DNA of 8,917 nucleotides from Pseudomonadota bacterium (lineage in GTDB: Bacteria > Pseudomonadota > Gammaproteobacteria > Steroidobacterales > Steroidobacteraceae). The position numbers and the translations under genes are program-made. The stretch is from contig CANGMU010000083.1 in NCBI GenBank assembly GCA_947454665.1, positions 1 to 8,917 of the forward strand. Direction: 5' to 3'. The notes under the pieces were generated by a model. It worked only from the letters and a program-made list of their open reading frames with translations, was not told where the DNA came from and searched no databases. Of the stretch, positions 1 through 6,532 are shown one piece after another (the stretch's first letter is position 1; every line of letters starts with the position of its first letter).

Positions 1-730
1 ACATGGAATCAAACATGAAGCGCGTAGCGCTTTCCGCCGTGGACCCGGCCCCGCCAAGCAGCTGCCGGCCCTGCCAGAAATGAATATCGATGTCGGTGCA
101 CTCCGCCGCCTCGAGCAGGTGACGAATGCGTTCCGGATCATCGAGCGAAAACGGACCAGGCGTCCCGGGCACGGGCGCAGGCATATCGATGTGATTGCGC
201 AGGATGCCCATCAGTCCGGCGACCCAGGGGTTGCCCTTGGCAGGCGCCCAGACGGCCAGGTCGACGCGACCACCCGGACGCAGCATGGGCCCGAAGTTCC
301 GGAAGGCTGCGACCGGGTCGGCAAAGAACATCACGCCGAAGCGCGAAAAAAGCCGGTCGTAAGGTGCAGCGGGCAGCTGCACGGTGGCCGCGTCGGCAGC
401 AAGAAAGTCGATGTTGGAGAGCCCTTCCGACCGAGCGCGCCGGGTGGCCTCGGCCACGAGCGCAGGCGAGATGTCGAGCCCCAATACCTTGCCACCGGGC
501 GCCACGGACCTCGCGATCTCTCGCGTCGTGGCGCCGCCACCGCAACCGATGTCGACCACTCGCTCGCCGGGCTGGAAGTCCGCCCGATCCAGCAAGGCGT
601 CACCGACCGCTGAAATCATGCTCTCGAACCGGTCGAGACCAGCGAGCCAGCGGTCGCCCATCTCACCAGCCCAGTCATCACCGGCGAGGCCTTCGGTCAA
701 AGGATCCGTATTTTTCATGCGCGTACTCAT
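1..730 (-). CDS. Class I SAM-dependent methyltransferase (UbiE/Methyltransf_11-like), C-terminus missing
   Basis: The frame is open from 730 to the left edge, giving 243 codons with no stop, so the end of the gene lies outside the window. The start can be ATG 730 (MSTRMKNTD) or ATG 718 (MKNTD); neither has a strong Shine-Dalgarno, and I keep the longer one. A Rossmann-fold methyltransferase is clear. Motif I is VVDIGCGGG at residues 58-66. The acidic end of beta-2 is in LGLDIS, followed by a DFLAADAATVQLP-type motif II/III. After it come RFGVMFFADP and the FxxxxxMLRPGGR post-motif typical of UbiE/COQ5 relatives. Family members are usually about 270-280 residues, so only some 30-40 residues should be missing. 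The enzyme transfers a methyl group from S-adenosylmethionine in the cytoplasm; the substrate cannot be read from the sequence. It is transcribed divergently from the outer-membrane protein gene at 856. Family assignment is firm, function within it open. Confidence 0.88.
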   Translation of the reverse strand, partial: MSTRMKNTDPLTEGLAGDDWAGEMGDRWLAGLDRFESMISAVGDALLDRADFQPGERVVDIGCGGGATTREIARSVAPGGKVLGLDISPALVAEATRRARSEGLSNIDFLAADAATVQLPAAPYDRLFSRFGVMFFADPVAAFRNFGPMLRPGGRVDLAVWAPAKGNPWVAGLMGILRNHIDMPAPVPGTPGPFSLDDPERIRHLLEAAECTDIDIHFWQGRQLLGGAGSTAESATRFMFDSM

Positions 731-855
731 ACCATGACATTCATCAGGCCGCATCGACGCTATTGCAGTGCATTATTGTCAACGCAGTATCTGTATCACA
801 GCAGGATCTTACGGAGTGCTGCAGGCTTGAATCAGCTAAATAGTGAGGTCTCGGC
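731..855. promoter_or_regulatory. Divergent intergenic region, probable promoters for both flanking genes
   Basis: This 125-bp gap separates two divergently transcribed genes and is more AT-rich than its surroundings, so it must hold both promoters. On the minus strand there is a perfect -35-like TTGACA at 782-777. The best downstream hexamer (TAGCGT at 762-757) is only 14 nt away and poor. An AATAAT (777-772) resembling a -10 overlaps it but has no good -35. On the plus strand I find no convincing sigma-70 pair. GAGG at 845-848, 7 nt before ATG 856, is a good Shine-Dalgarno for the downstream gene. I see no clear operator palindrome. Confidence 0.35.
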
Positions 856-1647
856 ATGCTCAGGACGTTCATCGCCACCATGGCACTCGCGGCAATCGCG
901 ACCCCGGCCCTCGCTGCCCGCGAGATGACCACAGACCGCCCGGACACCACGGAGAGTCCCTTCACCGTGGAACGCGGCCACATCCAGCTCGAAATGAGCC
1001 TGTTCGAGTTCTCGCAGGACAACGCCAATCCCGAGCGCGCCAGCGTGCACGTCAATGAATGGAACTTCGCGCCGTTCAACCTGCGCATTGGACTCGCCGA
1101 CAACGCCGACCTGCATGTCATCTTCGAAACGCACCACCAGAGCCGCATCGACGACCGCACGACCGGCCGCGTCGACAAGTTCAGCGGTTCCGGGGATGTC
1201 ACCTTGCGCCTGAAGTGGAACTTCTGGGGCAACGATGGCGGCCCGACGGCGCTGGGCATCATGCCCTTCGTCAAGCTGCCCACGGGCAGCAATGATTTCG
1301 GCAACAACCACCTGGAAGGCGGCATCGTCCTGCCGGCCTCCTTCGAACTGCCCGCGGGCTGGAGCCTGGGCGTGATGTCGGAATGGGACCTCGCGCGGAA
1401 CAAGAACGATGACGGCTACGACCACCTTTGGGTGAACACCGCGTCATTCAGCCATGCCATAGCCGGGCCTGTGGACGGTTTCATCGAAGTGGTTTCACAG
1501 GTCGGCGGCGCGCCCGTCGTCACCTTGAACGGCGGCCTCACCTGGGGCATCGGCGAGAACCTTCAGTTTGATCTGGGCGCCAATTTCGCGCTGACGCGCG
1601 CAGCTGACGACATGCTGCTGTTCACAGGTGTTTCGTGGCGGCATTGA
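856..1647 (+). CDS. Outer-membrane beta-barrel protein, MetA-phenol-degradation 'transporter' family
   Basis: The protein has 263 residues. A Sec signal peptide (MLRTF, then an Ala-rich hydrophobic stretch) ends near ALAA at residues 18-21. The mature protein begins with TTDRPDTTESPFTVERG (about 25-41). The TDRPD...TESP pattern followed by G.IQLE is characteristic of this family of putative outer-membrane proteins (Pfam Phenol_MetA_deg-like). The rest alternates polar and hydrophobic residues with aromatic girdle positions, as expected for a 10-14 stranded barrel. An LPTG-containing strand, MPFVKLPTG, near 135-145 is also typical. The start is supported by GAGG 7 nt upstream. Most family members are of unknown substrate; the link to aromatic uptake is by homology to a few pathway-encoded members, so a substrate should not be assumed. 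The 3' end overlaps the convergent exporter gene by 26 bp, which leaves no room for a separate terminator. Confidence 0.85.
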   Translation: MLRTFIATMALAAIATPALAAREMTTDRPDTTESPFTVERGHIQLEMSLFEFSQDNANPERASVHVNEWNFAPFNLRIGLADNADLHVIFETHHQSRIDDRTTGRVDKFSGSGDVTLRLKWNFWGNDGGPTALGIMPFVKLPTGSNDFGNNHLEGGIVLPASFELPAGWSLGVMSEWDLARNKNDDGYDHLWVNTASFSHAIAGPVDGFIEVVSQVGGAPVVTLNGGLTWGIGENLQFDLGANFALTRAADDMLLFTGVSWRH

Positions 1648-2254
1648 CGGCGAGCAGCAAGCCGGCTGCGATGAAGAACAGGCCGCAGACGACGTTCACG
1701 ACGCGCTGAAGGCCCGAGGCCAGCCCGCCCTTGCGGGCGGCCGCGGCGGCCAACCCGTAGCCGCACAACACCACGACGTCGAGGACGATGCCGCTGCTGC
1801 CCAGGACAGCCACCTGTGACGCCAGCGGCTGCCCCGCATCGACGAACTGCGGCAGCAGGGCCGACCAGTACAAGACGGCTTTCGGATTGGCAAGGTGGGT
1901 CACGAAGCCCTGCAGGAAGGGCCGCCGGATGGACGCGGTCCCTGGCATCACGACCGATTTATCCGCTGAGGTGACAGCTCCTCGCAGCAGACCCAGACCG
2001 AGCCAGGCGAGATAGGCCGCGCCCGACAGACAGACGGCATCGAACAGCAGCGAGGATGCCGCAAGCACGGCGACAAGCCCCAGGGCAGACACCGACAAGA
2101 ACAACAGGGACGCCAGCGCGATCCCGCCGGACGCGCGCAGCACTGCCGCCGCACCGTCTCGCAACCCCAGCGATACCAGCAGGAACACATTGGGCCCTGG
2201 CGACAGCGACATCAGCAGCGTCGCCAGCAGGAACAATCCAAAATGACCGCCCAT
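1622..2254 (-). CDS. LysE/RhtB-family amino-acid (homoserine/threonine-type) exporter
   Basis: This 210-residue inner-membrane protein shows about six hydrophobic segments (roughly residues 4-26, 40-66, 70-92, 118-137, 147-170 and 186-206). The family signature SPGPN stands at 18-22 in the first helix. The conserved G..T.L.NPKA element is present as GFVTHLANPKA at 116-126, and length and topology match LysE/RhtB. Such proteins export amino acids or derivatives such as homoserine, threonine or lysine using the proton gradient; specificity is not readable. The ATG at 2254 overlaps the TGA of the upstream glutathione S-transferase gene (TGATG), which implies one transcript and coupled translation. 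The 3' end overlaps the convergent barrel gene by 26 bp. Confidence 0.92.
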   Translation of the reverse strand: MGGHFGLFLLATLLMSLSPGPNVFLLVSLGLRDGAAAVLRASGGIALASLLFLSVSALGLVAVLAASSLLFDAVCLSGAAYLAWLGLGLLRGAVTSADKSVVMPGTASIRRPFLQGFVTHLANPKAVLYWSALLPQFVDAGQPLASQVAVLGSSGIVLDVVVLCGYGLAAAAARKGGLASGLQRVVNVVCGLFFIAAGLLLAVNAATKHL

Positions 2255-2937
2255 CAGGGATCCCGCAGGTCGCGTGTCACGACGCCGTATTGCTGCTGCT
2301 CAGCCTCGTGGGGCACATCGCGCCAGCTTTCACGCAGCGCCGAGCCATACCAGTCCTGCATCGGGATCAACGCCAGCAGCCGCTGCGCATAGGCCAAAGC
2401 ATCCGGCGACAACTCCAGGTCGTAGCTCTGCACGCGGAAGGCCACGGGCGCGAAGCAAGCGTCCACCGCCGTGAATTGCCCGCCTGCCAGGAAGGGGCCG
2501 CCGTGACGCGACAATCCCTCGCGCCACAGTGCATCGAGACGATCAAGATCGGACCTTAACGCCCCGCTGACTTCATGCAGCCTGACGCGCACGCCGCAGT
2601 TCATGCCGCACTGGTTGCGCAAGGCAAGGAATCCGGAATGCATTTCGGCCGCCGCACAGCGTGCCCAGGCCCGCGACCGGGCGTCTTCAGGCCAGACGCC
2701 AGCATGCCGCTCGGCAAGGTATTCGATGATTGCCAGCGAGTCCCAGACCGGGAAGCCCTCGTCCATCAGGCAAGGGACCTTTCCGCTGGGCGAGCGCTCG
2801 GCGATCGATTGGCCCGGCGCTTGGGGGCCGAAGGGGACCACAACCTCCACGAAGGGGATTCCCAGCGCGCGCATCAGCACCCAGGGCCTCAGCGACCAGG
2901 AGGAATAGTTCTTGTTGGCGACGATCAATGTGTACAT
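2254..2937 (-). CDS. Glutathione S-transferase family protein
   Basis: The protein has 227 residues from ATG 2937. A GTG at 2943 would add two residues, but GGGG at 2949-2946 lies 8 nt before the ATG and only 2 nt before the GTG, so the ATG is preferred. It also gives the usual family N-terminus MYTLIVANKNYSSWS. The N-terminal thioredoxin-like domain (about 1-78) holds NYSSWSLRPW, with Ser12 or Ser13 as the likely glutathione-activating residue. It also has the cis-proline VP at 54-55 (SGKVPCL) and the glutathione-binding acidic-Ser pair D66-S67 ahead of IIEYLAE. The helical C-terminal domain carries the N-capping box FTAVDA at 155-160. Cytosolic conjugation, isomerisation or reduction with glutathione is expected; the substrate is unknown. 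It is the first gene of a two-gene unit with the LysE-type exporter and is divergent from the thioredoxin-like gene across 50 bp. Confidence 0.92.
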   Translation of the reverse strand: MYTLIVANKNYSSWSLRPWVLMRALGIPFVEVVVPFGPQAPGQSIAERSPSGKVPCLMDEGFPVWDSLAIIEYLAERHAGVWPEDARSRAWARCAAAEMHSGFLALRNQCGMNCGVRVRLHEVSGALRSDLDRLDALWREGLSRHGGPFLAGGQFTAVDACFAPVAFRVQSYDLELSPDALAYAQRLLALIPMQDWYGSALRESWRDVPHEAEQQQYGVVTRDLRDP

Positions 2938-2987
2938 GGCCACATCCCCATCGGGTCTGCAGAAAGAAGCCTTAAACTACCGCAACC

Positions 2988-3500
2988 ATGGACAGACGCC
3001 TCGCCTTGCTCGTCCTCGCATCGGCTGCGCTGCAGGCTTCCAGGGCCGCGCGCGCGGCAGCGCCCGCTCTCGTGCCCGTGGGCAAGGCCCCGCACGACGT
3101 GCTCCTGAAGGGTTTGAACGGCGCGGATCGACGCCTGTCCAGTTTTCGCGGCCGTCCGCTCCTGGTCAATGTCTGGGCCAGCTGGTGTGGGCCCTGCCGC
3201 GAGGAGATGGCCTCGCTGGAACGCCTGGCCTGGCTGGGCGTGTCCCCGGCGTTCACCGTGATCGGCATATCCACCGATGACGACGCCTCTGCCGCCAAGG
3301 CATTTCTGAAACGAAGCAACGCCACGTTCAACCACTACATCGACCACGACCTGCAGCTGGAATCCCTGCTGGGCGCTAACCGCCTGCCGCTGACCGTGCT
3401 GCTGGATGCGCAGGGGCGTGTGCTGCGCAGGGTATATGGCGCGCAGCGTTGGGACGGACCTGAGGCGCTGCGGCTGATCCGCAGCGCCTTCGGCCCATAG
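2988..3500 (+). CDS. Periplasmic TlpA/ResA-like thioredoxin-fold protein
   Basis: This 170-residue protein has an N-terminal signal sequence: MDRR, a hydrophobic run at 5-16, and an Ala-rich cleavage region near residue 24. The thioredoxin-like domain follows. It contains LSSFRGRPLLVNVWASWCGPC, whose redox motif WCGPC is at 66-70 and is preceded by the G-rich strand typical of TlpA. It also has a strand VIGISTDDD at 91-99 and the cis-proline loop RLPLTVLLD at 132-140. Proteins of this kind reduce disulfides outside the cytoplasm, often for cytochrome c maturation or copper-site assembly, with electrons from a DsbD/CcdA-type donor. No such partner is in the window. The ribosome site before ATG 2988 is weak (AGAAAGAAG, 19 nt upstream). 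The gene runs convergently into the PQQ/heme c dehydrogenase with 7 nt between stop codons. A role in that enzyme's heme attachment is possible but only suggested by proximity. Confidence 0.9.
   Translation: MDRRLALLVLASAALQASRAARAAAPALVPVGKAPHDVLLKGLNGADRRLSSFRGRPLLVNVWASWCGPCREEMASLERLAWLGVSPAFTVIGISTDDDASAAKAFLKRSNATFNHYIDHDLQLESLLGANRLPLTVLLDAQGRVLRRVYGAQRWDGPEALRLIRSAFGP
3463..3489. terminator. Perfect 11-bp inverted repeat at a convergent junction, possible bidirectional stem-loop
   Basis: AGGCGCTGCGG (3463-3473) is followed by the loop CTGAT and then CCGCAGCGCCT (3479-3489). The arms match perfectly and are GC-rich, so a stable hairpin forms in RNA from either strand. It lies inside the last codons of the TlpA-like gene (encoding ALRLIRSA), 8 nt before that stop codon begins, and 18 nt past the stop of the convergent PQQ dehydrogenase gene. 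No run of T follows on either strand, so it is not a textbook intrinsic terminator. It may instead act as a 3' stabilising hairpin or simply reflect codon choice. Confidence 0.4.
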
Positions 3501-3507
3501 CCCCGTC

Positions 3508-5640
3508 TTACTCGTGCGCCTGCTTGGGCGCGTCAGCCGGCGGCGGCATCAGCTTCTTGGCCGCGTTAGCCTGCGCAATGATGTATTCGCGCAGCGCATC
3601 GGCCGACTTGTCGTTGAGCACCGTGGCGAAGGACACCATGCCCTTCTCCTTGCGTGCGCCCTTCAGCACGACCTGGTTGAAGCCCTCGCGTGAATAGAGC
3701 AGCGCGCTGACCATCAGGTTCGGGAAGTTCGAGCCGCGCGTCTGGCCATCGGCACCGTGGCAGGACGAGCAGTACTTGTTGTACGACTCGCCGCCCGCCT
3801 TGATGACCTCGGCCGAGGCCGTCGAGGGCGGCGGATTGAGGGCCGGCGCGACGTATTCCTTCGCCGGCGGCAGCTTGGCCTTGCCGCCGAGGCCGAACAC
3901 GAGCAGGCGCGAATAATTCGGCGCGAAATAGCCACCCGGTACGGCGCCGCCGACGCTCACCGCCACATACTGCTTCCCGTCCAGCTCATAGCTGATCGGC
4001 GGGGCCAGCACGGCCGTCTGCGTCGCGAAGCTCCAGACCTTCTCGCCGGTCTTCGCATCGAAGGCACGCAGTTCCGAGTCGGCACCACCTCCCTGGAACA
4101 CGAGACCACCCGCAGTGGCCATCGCGCCGCCCGCGGGACCCTGATTCTCCTTGGTGCGCCACACCTGCTTGCCGGTCGAGGGATCGATGGCCTGCAGGAA
4201 GCCCACGAAGCCTGCCTTCTCGGTCGGGTTCTTCTGGTAGTAGGTCATCGGTGCCATGAAGTCGAGGCCGAGGTTGTAGCCAACGCCCGCCTGCTTGTAG
4301 GTCGCGTCGCCGATCATCGGGAAATAGGCATCCTGCGTCGCGACGTAGATCAATCCCGTGTCGGGGCTGTACGCATTCGCATGCCAACCGTGTCCACCCT
4401 GCACGCCCGGCTGCAGGTTGAACGGCTTGTTCTCGTAACGGGACTCGGGCACCACGATCGGGCGCCCCGTCTTCATGTCGACACCGGTGTTCCAGTTCAC
4501 GCCCGTGAAGGCCTTCGCGCTCAGCAACTTGCCGCTGGCCGCATCAAGCACGTAGAACATGCCGTTCTTGCAGGGCTGCAGCAGCACGTGGCGCAGCTTG
4601 CCTTCCCAAGTGATGTCCGCGGTCATCATCGGGCTGACGGAGTCATAGTCCCAGGTGTCGGCCGGCGTCGTCTGGTAATGCCAGACGTATTCACCGGTGT
4701 CCGGATTCAGCGCCACGATGGACGCAAGGAACAGATTGTCGCCGCCGGAAGGATCGCGGTATTTCTGATTCCAGGGCGTGCCGTTGCCGGTGCCGAAATA
4801 CAGCAGGTTGGTCTTCGGGTCGTAGACGGCTGCGTCCCAGACAGTGCCGCCGCCGCCGATCTTCCACCAGTCGCCGGTCTTCGGCCACGTGGCCGCGGCC
4901 TTGCGCATGGCTTCGTTCTCCGGCGGCAGGTTCGGGTCGCCCGGCACGGTGTAGAAGCGCCACACCTGCTTGCCCGTCTTCGCGTCGAACGCGGCAATCC
5001 AGCCGCGCACGCCGAATTCACCGCCCGAGGCACCGATCACGACCTTGCCCTTCACGATGCGCGGGGCCATGGTGATCGAGTAGCGCTGGATCGGATCGTT
5101 GCGCTTGGCGGCGTCGAGCGTCACGGTCGACCAGACTTCCTTGCCGTTCTTCGCATCGATCGCAACGAGGCGCGCATCCAGCGTGCCAACATAGATCTTG
5201 CCATCGTAGGCTGCCAGTCCCTTGTTGACGAGGCCGCAGCACACGTTCGCCGCCCATTCGCCCGGCACCTTGGGGTTGTACTGCCAGAGCGGCTTGCCCG
5301 TGCGCGCGTCGAAGGCATAGACCTTGCTCCAGGCCGTCGACACATAGACCACGCCGTCGATGTAAAGCGGCGTGCCCTGCTGTTGCAGGTTCGTGTCGTA
5401 GTCGCGGAACCAGGCAAGGCCCAGCTGCTTCACGCTGTCGCGGTTGATCTGCGTGAGTCCGCTGAAACGCTGTTCGGAATGGCTGCCGCCATAGCTCATC
5501 CATTGGCCCGGCTCTTCCGACGCTCGGAGCAGACGTTCGGTCGTCACGGCAGCCGGCCCCTTCGAGGGTGCGGCAAGCAGCGGACCGAAACCCACGGACA
5601 AGAGGGCCCCGAGGCCCAGGCAGGCAAGACGGATCTTCAT
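3508..5640 (-). CDS. PQQ-dependent quinohemoprotein alcohol dehydrogenase with C-terminal cytochrome c
   Basis: This 710-residue periplasmic protein starts at ATG 5640, with GGGGGA 4 nt upstream. An open frame to 5844 exists but lacks family sequence. A signal peptide ends near A23-A24. Residues about 45-590 form the eight-bladed PQQ propeller with repeated tryptophan-docking motifs (DARTGKPLW, DAKTGKQVWR). Key residues visible are the vicinal disulfide C134-C135 in NVCCG, metal ligands E208 (GGEFG) and N286 (GTGNGTPW), catalytic base D331 in TWDYD, and K358. The C-terminal cytochrome c domain has CSSCH at 624-628 and the likely axial Met668 in KGMVSF. It should oxidise primary or secondary alcohols and transfer electrons PQQ to heme c to an electron acceptor, as in ADH IIB/IIG. 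D333, two residues after the catalytic Asp, replaces the Thr of calcium enzymes and suggests lanthanide use. No PQQ synthesis genes are nearby. Confidence 0.95.
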   Translation of the reverse strand: MKIRLACLGLGALLSVGFGPLLAAPSKGPAAVTTERLLRASEEPGQWMSYGGSHSEQRFSGLTQINRDSVKQLGLAWFRDYDTNLQQQGTPLYIDGVVYVSTAWSKVYAFDARTGKPLWQYNPKVPGEWAANVCCGLVNKGLAAYDGKIYVGTLDARLVAIDAKNGKEVWSTVTLDAAKRNDPIQRYSITMAPRIVKGKVVIGASGGEFGVRGWIAAFDAKTGKQVWRFYTVPGDPNLPPENEAMRKAAATWPKTGDWWKIGGGGTVWDAAVYDPKTNLLYFGTGNGTPWNQKYRDPSGGDNLFLASIVALNPDTGEYVWHYQTTPADTWDYDSVSPMMTADITWEGKLRHVLLQPCKNGMFYVLDAASGKLLSAKAFTGVNWNTGVDMKTGRPIVVPESRYENKPFNLQPGVQGGHGWHANAYSPDTGLIYVATQDAYFPMIGDATYKQAGVGYNLGLDFMAPMTYYQKNPTEKAGFVGFLQAIDPSTGKQVWRTKENQGPAGGAMATAGGLVFQGGGADSELRAFDAKTGEKVWSFATQTAVLAPPISYELDGKQYVAVSVGGAVPGGYFAPNYSRLLVFGLGGKAKLPPAKEYVAPALNPPPSTASAEVIKAGGESYNKYCSSCHGADGQTRGSNFPNLMVSALLYSREGFNQVVLKGARKEKGMVSFATVLNDKSADALREYIIAQANAAKKLMPPPADAPKQAHE

Positions 5641-5703
5641 GGAATCCCCCGACAGGTCGTCGATCTGGAATGGAAGTCGCCGGCGAGGATGCCACAATGC
5701 GCG

Positions 5704-6531
5704 ATGGCCATCGACCGAGGACCGCTGCTGACGCAGGACACCGTGGAGAGGATCCGCAAGGCTGCCCGCCAGGGCCTGGCCAGCCTGGACTGCTCGCTCG
5801 ACCTCGGACGCTCCACGACACCTGTCAGACCGGGGGCGGACCACTTCCTCTGGCAGGAACGTCGTTACGAATTTCCAGACCGATGCCGTGACCGGACGGT
5901 CTATGCCTGGGACGGCGCCGGTTTCGAGCCGGTCGCCCGTTTCAATGGTGCCCTCATCAAGCTGGTGCCGACAGACTGGGGTCCGCCGACTTTCGAGATC
6001 GACGGCATCAAGATGCTGGTTTCCGCCCGCATCTCACCCTGGGACGACGCCCGCGACAAGGTGCGGCTCGTGCAGCCAGCCGGCAAGGTGGTGCTCGATT
6101 GCTGCGGCGGGCTTGGTTATTTCGCCGCCTGGTGCCTGGCCGAGGGCGCATCGCGAATCCTCTCCTTCGAGAAGAACCCGGACGTGGTCTGGCTGCGTGG
6201 GCTCAACCCCTGGTCACCGGAAGCCGGCGGCAAGCTCGAGCTGACCGTGGGCAGCGTGCTGGACCATATCGAGACGATCCCGGCGGCCTCCGTGGACGCC
6301 GTGCTGCACGACCCGCCGCGCTTTGGCATCGCGGGTGAACTGTATTCGGAAACGTTTTACCGCCAGCTCGCGCACGTGCTGCGCAAGGGCGGCCGACTGT
6401 TCCATTACACGGGCACGCCGAACAAGCTGACGTCAGGCCGCGACGTGCCGCAGGAAGTGGTTCGCAGGCTGGCGCGCGTCGGATTCGACGCTGCGCCCCA
6501 TGGCGACGGCGTGCTCGCGATGCGTCGTTGA
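5704..6531 (+). CDS. Predicted SAM-dependent methyltransferase of archaeal-type COG2521 family
   Basis: The protein has 275 residues from ATG 5704; an in-frame ATG at 5689 would add five (MPQCA). Ribosome sites are weak for both: GGAAG at 5672-5676 or GAGG at 5685-5688. The core is a Rossmann methyltransferase. Motif I is VVLDCCGGLGYFAA at 129-142, an acidic SAM-ribose position lies in SFEKNP (154-159), and LNPWS is at 167-171. The catalytic-region signature LHDPPRFGIAGELYS is at 201-215, then FYRQLAHVLRKGGRLFHYTG and SGRDV (244-248). The HDPPRF and GRDV elements together with an N-terminal SLDLGR and TFEIDGIKM match my recollection of COG2521, 'predicted archaeal methyltransferase'. The DPP motif would suit N-methylation of a base or nucleic acid, but the substrate is unknown. 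It is divergent from the dehydrogenase (63 bp) and its stop is 1 nt from the convergent SYLF gene. SAM binding is firm, the subfamily less so. Confidence 0.85.
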   Translation: MAIDRGPLLTQDTVERIRKAARQGLASLDCSLDLGRSTTPVRPGADHFLWQERRYEFPDRCRDRTVYAWDGAGFEPVARFNGALIKLVPTDWGPPTFEIDGIKMLVSARISPWDDARDKVRLVQPAGKVVLDCCGGLGYFAAWCLAEGASRILSFEKNPDVVWLRGLNPWSPEAGGKLELTVGSVLDHIETIPAASVDAVLHDPPRFGIAGELYSETFYRQLAHVLRKGGRLFHYTGTPNKLTSGRDVPQEVVRRLARVGFDAAPHGDGVLAMRR

Positions 6532-6532
6532 C

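Noticed and set aside
80..613. Plus-strand open frame of 177 codons
   Set aside because: It lies opposite the clear methyltransferase gene on the minus strand, has an Arg/Gly/His-rich translation and shows no family motif.
757..782. Complete sigma-70 promoter on the minus strand starting with TTGACA
   Set aside because: The -35 hexamer is perfect but the nearest -10-like hexamer is weak and only 14 nt away, so I list the region as probable without naming a promoter.
744..1425. Minus-strand open frames of about 200 codons across the outer-membrane barrel gene
   Set aside because: The plus-strand gene has a signal peptide, ribosome site and family motifs; the minus translations show none and reflect GC-rich shadow frames.
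2056..3108. Plus-strand open frames opposite the exporter and transferase genes
   Set aside because: Both minus-strand genes have strong family signatures and coupled translation; the opposite frames are Arg/Ala/Pro-rich shadows.
5641..5844. N-terminal extension of the dehydrogenase reading frame by 68 codons
   Set aside because: The extension would precede a well-formed signal peptide and ribosome site at 5640, and it overlaps the methyltransferase gene on the other strand.
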